A DNA stretch of 17,596 nucleotides from Candidatus Njordarchaeota archaeon. GTDB lineage: Archaea > Asgardarchaeota > Njordarchaeia > Njordarchaeales > JAHKLH01. The position numbers and the translations under genes were made by a program. Positions 7,602-14,922 of this stretch are shown piece by piece (the stretch's first letter is position 1; each line of letters starts with the position of its first letter). The notes beneath the pieces were generated by a model. That model searched no databases. It was not told the origin of the DNA and saw only the letters and a list, made by a program, of their open reading frames with translations. The stretch lies in NCBI GenBank assembly GCA_029856635.1, contig JAHKLH010000011.1:1-17596 (forward strand). Direction: 5' to 3'.

Positions 7602-7939
7602 TTCCTACCTAGTAACTAAATTTGGATTTTCCTTGAAGAGAATTTTAAGGTTTGCTTAATAGAAATATAGTGTGAACACTTATGTTGATACTTTTGCACC
7701 CTCCCTACATGTCTTGTTTTTACTTTGTTGTAACTTGATTGTGAGTTCTAATAATTTTGAAGCCAAACGACCAATTTCATCACAAAACAAATAAAGACAC
7801 GTCAAATCATCATAAGTGCAAGAGCATCCATATGAGCGAATGTGAAAAATCAGGCGTCTCATCGTTAATGTTTATTTATAGCTTTTTTAATTTTAATCTT
7901 GAATTTTTTGTGAATAATAGAGAACCAAAGGGATCGCAC
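7602..7939. other. Intergenic region upstream of L18a
   Basis: About 340 bases with no gene I can support. The last part holds a good TATA candidate, TTTATTTATAG (7871-7881), about 60 nt before the L18a start. A minus-strand frame (7680-7862) and an N-terminal extension of the L18a frame (from 7757) are both open but have no coding character and no ribosome binding site. I looked for a tRNA T-loop and for C/D boxes and found no convincing set. Confidence 0.45.
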
Positions 7940-8200
7940 GTGAGCGAGATAAAAACATTCAAAATTATCGGTAAGTATCGTGCGAAGAAAAGAGATTTCA
8001 TCGTCGCAAAGGAAGTACGTGCTTTGTCTTTGGAAGAAGCATTAGACAAATTTTATTCATATATTGGCGGAAACCAAAAGTTAAAGAGGATGCAAATTAG
8101 AATCATTAAGATCGAGGAGCTAAAACCAGAGAATATAAAAAATCCCAAACTTAAGAAAATTGCTTTATTATCAAATCCAGTGATTTACGTAGAAGAATAA
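7940..8200 (+). CDS. rpl18a: Large-subunit ribosomal protein L18a (LX)
   Basis: An 86-residue archaeal LX/L18Ae protein, the short archaeal form of eukaryotic eL20 found on the solvent side of the large subunit. Recognisable segments are KTFKIIGKYRAKKRDFIVAK, SLEEALDKFYSYIGGNQKLK and a beta strand ending IRIIKIEEL. I chose the GTG at 7940 because AAAGGGA (7927-7933) lies 6 nt upstream and because the family starts a few residues before the KTFxIxG strand. The open frame continues back to 7757, but that part has no similarity to the family. It overlaps the start of prefoldin alpha by one base (TAATG), the common archaeal rpl18a-pfdA pair. Confidence 0.92.
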   Translation: MSEIKTFKIIGKYRAKKRDFIVAKEVRALSLEEALDKFYSYIGGNQKLKRMQIRIIKIEELKPENIKNPKLKKIALLSNPVIYVEE

Positions 8201-8682
8201 TGATGATTAAGATGACAGTGCAAGAAATTCAAGCAAAAATAACACAAAAACTTGCAAGATTAAGAATATTACGTGAACAAGCAGAAGCTTATCAATCAAT
8301 AATTACCCAAAACTCAGTGTTACTTGAGGAATTAGTTAGAACCAGAGAAACTATTCGTGAATTAATCGAACTTAAAAAGAAAGGTGTTACATCCAAAAAA
8401 GTTTTTGTTAGAATTGGACTTGGGACATTTGTGGCAACAGAGCTTCCAATACCAGAGAAGATCCTTCTTAATATTGGTGCAGATGTACTTGTTCTTGTCC
8501 CACTTGCGGACGCATTAGCCCTTGTTACGCAAACAGAAGAGGAAGTGAAAAACGAAACTATGCGCGTCCAAAATCTGTTAAACGGAATTATAAGATTAAT
8601 TGAAAAAGAGGAAAATGAGGTATTGCAACTACAACAAAAACTAGCTCAGCTTTCTCAACATCGCAAGAGCATTTCTAGTTAG
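8200..8682 (+). CDS. pfdA: Prefoldin subunit alpha
   Basis: A 160-residue prefoldin alpha chain. The hexamer of two alpha and four beta subunits holds unfolded proteins in its coiled-coil tentacles and passes them to the thermosome. The sequence shows an N-terminal heptad-rich helix (about 5-60), a glycine-containing beta-hairpin core (VRIGLGTFVATELPIP and NIGADVLVLVPLADALALV, about 68-110) and a C-terminal coiled coil rich in Glu, Gln and Leu (about 112-158). Translation starts at the TAATG overlap with L18a; in-frame ATGs at 8203 and 8212 are alternatives. In many archaea ftsY follows this pair, but here a minus-strand HerA-like gene ends only 3 nt beyond the stop codon. Confidence 0.93.
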   Translation: MMIKMTVQEIQAKITQKLARLRILREQAEAYQSIITQNSVLLEELVRTRETIRELIELKKKGVTSKKVFVRIGLGTFVATELPIPEKILLNIGADVLVLVPLADALALVTQTEEEVKNETMRVQNLLNGIIRLIEKEENEVLQLQQKLAQLSQHRKSISS

Positions 8683-8685
8683 TCT

Positions 8686-10608
8686 CTAAGATCGCCCAGG
8701 AGACAATACTTGCTTTATGATTTCCAGTAAGGTATGCCACTTTTCATCAGATAACTTCTTTCCAAGTTGTATTTCAAAATAGATTCTATTCAAAACTACT
8801 TTATCTCTTCTAATCGCAATTACACCAAGCCACATTAACGCGTCCAGCGTCTCCTCCGACACGTCAGGAAACATCTCAATCGGTGCTTCTCCGCCCAAGC
8901 TTGCAAGTGTTTGTACGACTCTTAAAGCACTTCGTCCTAAATTCGCAACAGATGCTTTTAGTCTATGTGCGATTACCTCAAGTTCGCCAATATCTGGAAC
9001 CATACCTGGTGTAATTATGGGACGAGGAGATACTTGCTCTTTTACTTCTCTTATTTCTCGTCTCTTTGGCTCTCTTGGAACTGTAACCTCCTCCTTCTTT
9101 GGAATTTTCTTCTTTTCTTCGAGCTTTTTGTACTTTTTATTGATTATTTCATCAATCATTTGTTTTGTTTTTAACGCTATTTCTTTCACTTTTTCTTCTA
9201 TTTCACTTATATGTGGCTCTTTTACTTCACAGCTCATTCTTGGACGAATTTTTACTAAAGTTGGCACAAGTAATGATGGCGCCTGTAAATAACCATATCC
9301 TGGATCGAGTTTCGTAAGTAAATCTCTTAATTTTCTAATTTTCATTCCAAGATATTCCGCCACTCGTGTTGCATCTCTCCGACTTAACCGAAGTGCAATA
9401 TACGAGTTTGCATTCGTTAATAAAATTGGTGCGAGATCTCTAGGTGATTGCGTAATAAGCATTAACCAAACTCCATATTTTCTGCCTTCGCGACTAATTC
9501 GTTCTATAATTTCTCTAACTGGATCTTGCTGACCACGTGCTGGAGCAAAGAAGTGCGCTTCTTCGATCACAATTATTACTTTCGTTTTAAGTTTTCTTGC
9601 TTTTGCTTTATCAAAGACTTTCCTCAAGATATCCGCGACAACAAATCGGATCATCATATCGCCGCCAGGCGTATCCGCAAGTCGAAGGATAGTTGCTTTT
9701 CCGGGTTTAAGGAAATCTTCTGGGTCTAGGTCAACATCAGATAGAACTCCACTAGTTAGTAACGCTTTTAATCGTCTAATTATAGCATTTTTAGTCTGAG
9801 GATGAAGATCAGATATTTGAATAGCATCAATCATTTCTTCAATACTCATCTCTTTCTTTTTCCTTCTTCTCATTATGTCCTCGATGTAGATAAACCATTT
9901 AAAGTCTTTTGCACTAAAAACGAAAGAAAACCGATGCGCATCAAAATTTTTACCTATGCGTGGGGGATTATAGTTCCAGTCAAAAATTAGTAACCTATCC
10001 TCAAAACCACTTGGCTCTAGACCAAATTCCGCTAACTCTTGAACTTGATCTTCAAATTTGTTTGAAAGTGCTAATCCACCGTATTCATTATGAACATCTA
10101 TGATTAAAATAGCTATATTTTCGTTTTCCATGTTTCTTAAGATTTCCTCAATAAATACTGATGCCGTATAGCTCTTTCCTGCACCAGTAGAAGCAACAAG
10201 GAGAATATGACGCGCAAAGTCATTAAAGGGATAATACACTGGAACCAACTCTGGATGCGCCATCAACCGCCCGATGAGTAATCTTGGACCTTTATAACTT
10301 CCGAGTAGAATATTTCCGATTATTTCGCCAGGCGGTATTACTACCGTTGATCCAGGCGAAACAGGACGTTTAGGCTCACGTAGTCTATTCCCATGCAATT
10401 CTCCTAATACCTCGCATTCACATATACTAGTACTATCAACTCGCGTGATGTCCCTAACCATAGCGAGAATTTGCCGAGCATCATTTCTATCAATAGCCAT
10501 TACAAATTGACCCAATTGTATATTATATTGCGTTCGAAAAGAAAACTCGAGTGTTTTTGTTGGTGCAGTAACAATCCCTATTTCTCGTCTCTCATGCTGC
10601 TCGCTCAA
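8686..10608 (-). CDS. herA: HerA-like hexameric DNA translocase/ATPase
   Basis: A 640-residue FtsK/HerA-superfamily ATPase. It opens with a HAS-barrel (about 8-110) and then the RecA-like core: Walker A TGAGKSYT (141-148), DVHNEYGG (171-178), Walker B VIIVIEEAH (344-352) and the sensor-like ITQSPRDL (385-392). Conserved arginines follow in RLSRRDATRVAEYL (407-420). HerA works with the nuclease NurA in end resection during recombination repair. The protein is longer than many HerA proteins: after a charged, Lys/Glu-rich linker (about 465-525) there is a winged-helix-like domain (about 545-625). No nurA gene lies in the window, so another HerA/DUF87 paralogue remains possible. The start is TTG at 10608, supported by GGGGAG 6 nt upstream. 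Confidence 0.85.
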   Translation of the reverse strand: MSEQHERREIGIVTAPTKTLEFSFRTQYNIQLGQFVMAIDRNDARQILAMVRDITRVDSTSICECEVLGELHGNRLREPKRPVSPGSTVVIPPGEIIGNILLGSYKGPRLLIGRLMAHPELVPVYYPFNDFARHILLVASTGAGKSYTASVFIEEILRNMENENIAILIIDVHNEYGGLALSNKFEDQVQELAEFGLEPSGFEDRLLIFDWNYNPPRIGKNFDAHRFSFVFSAKDFKWFIYIEDIMRRRKKKEMSIEEMIDAIQISDLHPQTKNAIIRRLKALLTSGVLSDVDLDPEDFLKPGKATILRLADTPGGDMMIRFVVADILRKVFDKAKARKLKTKVIIVIEEAHFFAPARGQQDPVREIIERISREGRKYGVWLMLITQSPRDLAPILLTNANSYIALRLSRRDATRVAEYLGMKIRKLRDLLTKLDPGYGYLQAPSLLVPTLVKIRPRMSCEVKEPHISEIEEKVKEIALKTKQMIDEIINKKYKKLEEKKKIPKKEEVTVPREPKRREIREVKEQVSPRPIITPGMVPDIGELEVIAHRLKASVANLGRSALRVVQTLASLGGEAPIEMFPDVSEETLDALMWLGVIAIRRDKVVLNRIYFEIQLGKKLSDEKWHTLLEIIKQVLSPGRS

Positions 10609-10760
10609 GATAACTCCCCACTAAAAAATGGTTTAAAAATTCAAAAACATTTTTCAAGGGATTATGAATATTGAAAAATAACCCAAAGATAACAGACCAA
10701 AGATGAATGACTAAAAATACCTAAGAATAAACTCCGCTTCTACTACTATTGATGCAAGAG

Positions 10761-11789
10761 CTATCCAAAGAAAGCTTCAAGAGATACTTGTCTCCTTACT
10801 CCTATTTTCTTCTCTTTCTCAAGTCTCCTTTTTACGTCCTCGAGTTCCTTCTTAACTCGTTGTTGATTAAAATCATGCTCTTCCACAAGGAATTCAATTA
10901 TGCCATCATAATCAGGATCTTTAAATTCAATTTTGTAGTTATCAGTGACTGACGGATTAAGAAAAACTTTCTTGATCTCCTCTGCGGGTACTTTCCATTC
11001 CCATCGAATAACTTTGAGAACTCTTTCAAGTGATTTATATTGTCGTATTAATTCATAGGCTCTTTTGGGACCTACTCCGCGGACTCCTCCAGGATTGAAA
11101 TCAGTTCCGATTAATATTGCCATATCAACTAACTGCTCGTATGTTAATCCTAATTTTTCTAACACCTCTTTTAGTTCATATAAAATTGGCGTGAATTTCG
11201 TCGTGCTCATCTTAAGGTTCTGAATAACGCGTGGAGAACCGTAAAGAAAAGAATCAAAATCAGGCGAAGCAGTAGCGTAGGCGTCTCCTTTCTTTACGAT
11301 GTATGCACACTGTGCTTCTGCATCATGTGGTGCAATTATTATGGGAACTCCAAACAATTTTAATAACTCTATTGCAGAACCTAATACTTGATCTGTGATT
11401 TCCATCGACTGTTTCGCATATTTAATTATCGCATCAATATCTCCACGCTTCTTTGCTTCCTCAAGTTTTTTCCGTGCTTCCTCTTTAATTTTCTTTCGAC
11501 GTTCTAGTTCGTGAATTTTTAGGGGATGAGGGGGACCATCAAATACAAAAATTGGCTTGATACCATGTGCAAGCATCCTTGCAGTTCTGTTAAATAACCC
11601 AACAAGATGTGATGTAATGCGACCTTTACTATCTCGTAAGTAGTCTCCATTTTTTGCTCTTATGACTGCTAACATCTCGTAAATTGTGGGTAATGCGTCT
11701 ATCGCGATAATTTTCCCTTCCAAAAACTTAACATCTATTTCACGACCAACTCCTTTTTCTTTAATTAATGGTCCTATCTTAACGCCCAA
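10761..11789 (-). CDS. fen: Flap endonuclease 1 (FEN1)
   Basis: A 342-residue structure-specific nuclease that removes 5' flaps during Okazaki-fragment maturation and long-patch base excision repair. The N domain contains Asp31 and Asp84 (FDGPPHPLK). The helical arch (about 92-130) is very basic. The I domain has APHDAEAQCAY, with Asp156 and Glu158, then SPDFDSFLYG with Asp177 and Asp179, and GTDFNPGGVRGVGPKRA with Asp230 and the helix-two-turn-helix. The C-terminus QVSLEAFFG (334-342) is a PIP box for PCNA. Two oddities: the first acidic residue of the EGEA motif is Asp instead of Glu, and the residues after Asp31 read ALPTIYEML. The start is TTG at 11789, giving the family N-terminus GVKIGPLI. 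It follows purB by 72 nt. Confidence 0.95.
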   Translation of the reverse strand: MGVKIGPLIKEKGVGREIDVKFLEGKIIAIDALPTIYEMLAVIRAKNGDYLRDSKGRITSHLVGLFNRTARMLAHGIKPIFVFDGPPHPLKIHELERRKKIKEEARKKLEEAKKRGDIDAIIKYAKQSMEITDQVLGSAIELLKLFGVPIIIAPHDAEAQCAYIVKKGDAYATASPDFDSFLYGSPRVIQNLKMSTTKFTPILYELKEVLEKLGLTYEQLVDMAILIGTDFNPGGVRGVGPKRAYELIRQYKSLERVLKVIRWEWKVPAEEIKKVFLNPSVTDNYKIEFKDPDYDGIIEFLVEEHDFNQQRVKKELEDVKRRLEKEKKIGVRRQVSLEAFFG

Positions 11790-11861
11790 ATAAAAGACCT
11801 ATTTTCTCACAAAAACAAAAGCTAAAATATACATAAAAGCAATGAAGAAATTATTAAGCTT

Positions 11862-13235
11862 TCACTTAAGTTTGTTTAATTGTTGCTTCCATTTCTCAAG
11901 CATGAATTGTGTCTCCTTCAATATTTCAAGAGCTCTTTTTCTTGCAATTTTTATTCGTTCAGTTATTTCAAAAATTTTTCTCAGTTCATCCTCTGAAAAA
12001 ATTGATTTTATTTCTTTTTCTTCCAATATGATTTCCTTCAAATGCTTACGTTCTTTGAACGCTTTTTCAACTAGCTTACGAACAATCATATATGCTCTCA
12101 TTCTGCTAATTCCCTTTAACACTAATAAGGTGACCAGTGTCTCATCAAAAATAGCACCATATGTTAATTCTAGATTTCGCTTGATATTATCCCTGAATAC
12201 TCGCAGTCCAGATATTACCTTCTTCATTTTTTCTAGTTGCTCATCAACCAATAGAAAAATCTCAGGCATTATACAACGCTCTGGCGCTGAATTACTCATA
12301 TCTCTCTCATGCCATAAAACAGTATTTTCTAGAAATGCATGGGCTAATGCTCGAACAACTCTTGATAAGCCGGATACTCTCTCACACATTACTGGATTCT
12401 GCTTATGAGGAAGAGCAGACGAACCTATTTGTGTTGGGGAAAATGGTTCCGCGACCTCTAATATCTCAGTTCTTTGTAGATTCCTGACTTCTGTAGCCAT
12501 TTTTTGTAATGTTGTGGATAACATCGCTAGAATAAGAAACATATGTGCCCACGTATCTCGAGGAACTAATTGCGTTGCTGACTTTGCTGGGCTTAGATTA
12601 AATTCAGCTAATACCTCTTTTTCAATTTTTTCTCCGAGATCTCCTAAACTATTATGTGTACCAACGGGACCACTTAATTTTCCATATCCAATTTCTTGGT
12701 AAACATTCAAGAGCCTGGAAATATGTCTTTTAATTTCGTCTAGGAAAACAGCAAACTTGTATCCCAGAGTTATAGGGGCTGCGTGTATTCCATGCGTTCT
12801 ACCAACACAAGCTAAATCCGCATACTTCTCAACGAAATCGGCCAAGATTTCTGCTAATTCTATTGTCTTTTTAATCACAAGACTTAGTGCCTTTCGTAGT
12901 ATGATTACTCTTGCAGTATCTTTAATATCCTCGGAAGTTAAACCAACATGTAGCCATTCTGCTTTCGGTGTTTTTTTGGCTAATACAGTAAGAAGAGCAA
13001 AAATATCATGTTTTATCCTTTTCTCCTCTTCAATTACCTCTTTGACATCTAGATTCTCTATAGCCAAGCGTATTTCCTCCAAGTCTCTTTGAGTTAGTGG
13101 AATAAGCTTATATTTTGCTTGAATTTCCGCCGTTTTCAATTCAAGTAACGCACAAACTTTTATGAAATGCTCATACGAGAAAATCTCTCTCATTTGGTTC
13201 GTGCCATATCTCCAATTAATTGGGTGAATATGCAT
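11862..13235 (-). CDS. purB: Adenylosuccinate lyase
   Basis: A 457-residue member of the fumarase/aspartase superfamily. It cleaves SAICAR to AICAR and adenylosuccinate to AMP in purine synthesis, releasing fumarate, as a homotetramer. Signatures in order: IKHDIFALL (His76), VGLTSEDIKDT (about 97-106), the active-site histidine region GRTHGIHAAP (145-154), and the flexible catalytic loop GSSALPHKQNP (271-281) with the catalytic serine. The length and PurB-specific motifs agree with the archaeal/Bacillus type. The start at 13235 has GGTGG 6 nt upstream. An AT box (TAATTTATTTA, 13256-13266) on the minus strand could be its TATA element, which would give a very short leader. It lies upstream of fen on the same strand and divergent from the sRNA/cbf5 cluster. 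Confidence 0.95.
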   Translation of the reverse strand: MHIHPINWRYGTNQMREIFSYEHFIKVCALLELKTAEIQAKYKLIPLTQRDLEEIRLAIENLDVKEVIEEEKRIKHDIFALLTVLAKKTPKAEWLHVGLTSEDIKDTARVIILRKALSLVIKKTIELAEILADFVEKYADLACVGRTHGIHAAPITLGYKFAVFLDEIKRHISRLLNVYQEIGYGKLSGPVGTHNSLGDLGEKIEKEVLAEFNLSPAKSATQLVPRDTWAHMFLILAMLSTTLQKMATEVRNLQRTEILEVAEPFSPTQIGSSALPHKQNPVMCERVSGLSRVVRALAHAFLENTVLWHERDMSNSAPERCIMPEIFLLVDEQLEKMKKVISGLRVFRDNIKRNLELTYGAIFDETLVTLLVLKGISRMRAYMIVRKLVEKAFKERKHLKEIILEEKEIKSIFSEDELRKIFEITERIKIARKRALEILKETQFMLEKWKQQLNKLK

Positions 13236-13265
13236 TTAAAGCCACCAAAAAAGATTAATTTATTT

Positions 13266-13324
13266 AGAGTGATGAGCTACCCGTGTACTGAAGTTTTTGT
13301 GATGAGGGCCGGTATCTCTGATTT
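13266..13324 (+). ncRNA. C/D box guide sRNA 1
   Basis: A complete archaeal C/D box sRNA with all four boxes: C GTGATGA (13269-13275), D' CTGA (13288-13291), C' GTGATGA (13299-13305) and D CTGA (13318-13321). Both guide spacers are exactly 12 nt: D' guide GCTACCCGTGTA and D guide GGGCCGGTATCT. The D'-C' linker is 7 nt. Such RNAs assemble with L7Ae, Nop5 and fibrillarin and direct 2'-O-methylation of the target base paired to the fifth nucleotide before D or D'. Predicted target segments are TACACGGGTAGC (the C at position 5) and AGATACCGGCCC (the A at position 5). A T-rich tract follows and may end the transcript. Outer ends are estimated; targets are not verified. Confidence 0.85.
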
Positions 13325-13350
13325 TTTATTTTCTCCTAACTTTTAATTAC

Positions 13351-13406
13351 TTGATGATGATAACCTGGGTCGCAGATATTCTGAAGATAAGCCGGCATTC
13401 TGATTT
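13351..13406 (+). ncRNA. C/D box guide sRNA 2
   Basis: A second C/D box sRNA with degenerate inner boxes in the right places: C ATGATGA (13354-13360), D' CAGA (13373-13376, one change from CTGA), C' CTGAAGA (13381-13387, matching RTGATGA at five of seven positions) and D CTGA (13400-13403). With this reading both guides are again exactly 12 nt (TAACCTGGGTCG and TAAGCCGGCATT) and the D'-C' linker is 4 nt, which supports the assignment. The D guide shares AAGCCGGCAT with sRNA 3 but sits one nucleotide nearer to the D box. Predicted targets are CGACCCAGGTTA and AATGCCGGCTTA. Degenerate inner boxes are common in archaeal sRNAs. Outer ends are estimated. Confidence 0.72.
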
Positions 13407-13419
13407 CTTATTGCAGAAA

Positions 13420-13427
13420 CTTAAATA
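13420..13427 (+). promoter_or_regulatory. Probable TATA box for sRNA 3 and the cbf5 operon
   Basis: CTTAAATA in the sequence between sRNA 2 and sRNA 3. Its downstream edge is 24 nt before the C box of sRNA 3, the spacing expected if transcription starts at about 13450. The same promoter could feed the small gene at 13513 and cbf5. Based on position and composition only. Confidence 0.45.
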
Positions 13428-13448
13428 AACTAGAAATATTCTTTATTT

Positions 13449-13503
13449 TGCATGATGATTAGAAATGAAACTGAAATATGATGAAAGCCGGCATCACTGA
13501 AGG
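13449..13503 (+). ncRNA. C/D box guide sRNA 3
   Basis: A textbook archaeal C/D box sRNA: C ATGATGA (13452-13458), D' CTGA (13471-13474), C' ATGATGA (13478-13484) and D CTGA (13497-13500). Both guides are exactly 12 nt (TTAGAAATGAAA and AAGCCGGCATCA) with a 3-nt linker between D' and C'. Predicted targets are TTTCATTTCTAA and TGATGCCGGCTT; by the N+5 rule the methylated bases are A and G. The D box ends 12 nt before the ATG of the next gene, and the base following it begins that gene's AGGTAA ribosome binding site. The sRNA therefore lies inside the 5' leader of the cbf5 operon unless it has its own transcript. Outer ends are estimated. Confidence 0.87.
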
Positions 13504-13512
13504 TAATCTCAT

Positions 13513-13752
13513 ATGTCCGCTGATCGGAAAAAAATTATAGCAGAATTTAGGAAAATCCTTGCGGAGATAGAAGATAAAAAAGCCAAAAAGTACGCATTGA
13601 AGTCTTTTCTGAATTGGTATAAAACAGCAGACTATTTTTTCAAAAGAATTTATGCCGCACGAATAATAACATTTGTATGTGCTGGAATCAAAGATAGGAA
13701 AAAGAGAAGAGAAATCGCTACAAAGTTAAGAATTTTGCTGAGGAGAAGATAA
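13513..13752 (+). CDS. Small basic protein coupled to Cbf5
   Basis: A 79-residue, strongly basic protein (many Lys and Arg, tail LRILLRRR) that looks entirely helical, with an aromatic centre (FLNWYKTADYFFKRIY). I do not recognise the family. AAGGTAA at 13500-13506 serves as ribosome binding site. The last base of its stop codon is the first base of the cbf5 start (TAATG at 13750-13754), so the two are translationally coupled. The composition suits RNA or RNP binding, and the location next to C/D sRNAs and Cbf5 makes an rRNA-processing role an attractive guess, but nothing in the sequence proves it. Confidence 0.72.
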   Translation: MSADRKKIIAEFRKILAEIEDKKAKKYALKSFLNWYKTADYFFKRIYAARIITFVCAGIKDRKKRREIATKLRILLRRR

Positions 13753-14756
13753 TGCTTCCAGAGAATTTTCCATTTGAGGTTGAATTAGAATATAAAATAA
13801 TGAAAAAAATAGAAACGAATCCCAAATGGGGTGAAAATCCGAGAAATAGACCAATAGAAAAGTTAATTCATTTTGGTGTTATTCCCTTAGACAAACCTCC
13901 TAACTTAGGATCACATGAAACCGCTGCATTTGTAGCTAAATTTCTTGGACTAAAGCGCGTTGGTCACGGTGGTACGCTTGACCCTCATGTAACTGGATTG
14001 CTTCCTTTAGCATTAGAACGCGCTACGCCTATTGCTAGTACATGGTTAACTAGCGATAAGATGTATGTTGTCATTATGCGACTTCATGATGATGTACCTT
14101 CCGAGAAGGTAAAGAAAGTCTTAAAGATGTTTGAAGGGAAAATTTATCAGAGACCTCCTCTTCGTTCTGCTGTAGTTAGGAAAACACGTGTTAGAACAGT
14201 ATATAAACTTGAATTCCTTGAGCAAGAAGACCATGATGTTTTATTTATTGCTCATGTACAGCATGGTGTTTATATTCGTAAGCTTGTAGTCGACATTGGT
14301 GATGTCCTTGGATGCGGTGCTCACATGATTGAACTTCGAAGAATAAAAACAGGCCCCTTCATTGAAAAATATGCAAAAACACTTCATGATTTGGTTGATG
14401 CTTATACATTATGGAAGGAAGAGGGAATTGAGGATGAACTTAGACAAGTAATTTTACCTCCCGAATGTGGAATTCTACACCTTCCACGTATTATTATCAA
14501 TGACGGTGCCGTGGCAGCTATTTGCTACGGTGCGCAACTGTATGTTCCAGGAATTGTAGCTTTTTCTCCAAACATTAGAAAAAACGATATCGTTGCAATT
14601 CTAACCATAAAAGGAGAAATTGTTGCATTAGCGACAACTGCAATGGATGCTGACGAAATAAAGAAAAGTTCAAGAGGACAAGTAACTTCCAAAACTCGTG
14701 TATTGATGGAACGTAATTTATATCCAAGACTTTGGAAAACTGCAAAAAAGACTTAA
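13752..14756 (+). CDS. cbf5: H/ACA RNP pseudouridine synthase Cbf5
   Basis: A 334-residue TruB/dyskerin-family enzyme, the catalytic subunit of the archaeal H/ACA RNP (with Nop10, Gar1 and L7Ae) that makes pseudouridine in rRNA and possibly the tRNA T-loop. Evidence: an N-terminal extension before GVIPLDKPPNLGSHE (42-56); the catalytic loop GHGGTLDPHVTGLLPLAL with Asp77; the IYQRPPLRSAVVR segment; GVYIRKLVVDIG with the conserved Tyr; LRRIKTGPF; and a C-terminal PUA domain (about 245-320, starting LPRIIINDGAV). The usual GHSGTLDP reads GHGGTLDP here, a small change. The start overlaps the preceding stop codon (TAATG), and GAGGAG (13740-13745) lies 6 nt upstream. Length and architecture are typical of archaeal Cbf5. 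Confidence 0.96.
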   Translation: MLPENFPFEVELEYKIMKKIETNPKWGENPRNRPIEKLIHFGVIPLDKPPNLGSHETAAFVAKFLGLKRVGHGGTLDPHVTGLLPLALERATPIASTWLTSDKMYVVIMRLHDDVPSEKVKKVLKMFEGKIYQRPPLRSAVVRKTRVRTVYKLEFLEQEDHDVLFIAHVQHGVYIRKLVVDIGDVLGCGAHMIELRRIKTGPFIEKYAKTLHDLVDAYTLWKEEGIEDELRQVILPPECGILHLPRIIINDGAVAAICYGAQLYVPGIVAFSPNIRKNDIVAILTIKGEIVALATTAMDADEIKKSSRGQVTSKTRVLMERNLYPRLWKTAKKT

Positions 14757-14922
14757 CTAAAAGTAAATTAATACTCGATCTTCGCTTATTCTTTGATTTT
14801 AGTAACTAATTGAAATGTATATCCTCCTCAAATACAAATGAGTATCTCGATAACAGTTAAATTTAAGTATCATCCATATCTACACTCAAACTTTGGGGAG
14901 CACACATCCCGGTGTGATATGC

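Noticed and set aside
7680..7862. Minus-strand frame of 60 residues
   Set aside because: Cysteine-rich low-quality sequence, no ribosome binding site, lies in the promoter region of L18a.
7780..7865. Possible C/D box sRNA on the minus strand
   Set aside because: Two C-like boxes (ATGATGA, GTGATGA) are present, but no D or D' box falls at a 12-nt spacing from either.
11842..12408. Plus-strand frame of 188 residues
   Set aside because: Exact antisense of purB; Ser/Phe-rich shadow translation without support.
14899..14916. Small hairpin CACAC/GTGTG before the winged-helix gene
   Set aside because: Only a 5-bp stem; likely chance.
14893..14922. TTG start for the winged-helix protein
   Set aside because: Would begin at the expected transcription start and add non-family residues; the ATG at 14923 has a better ribosome binding site.
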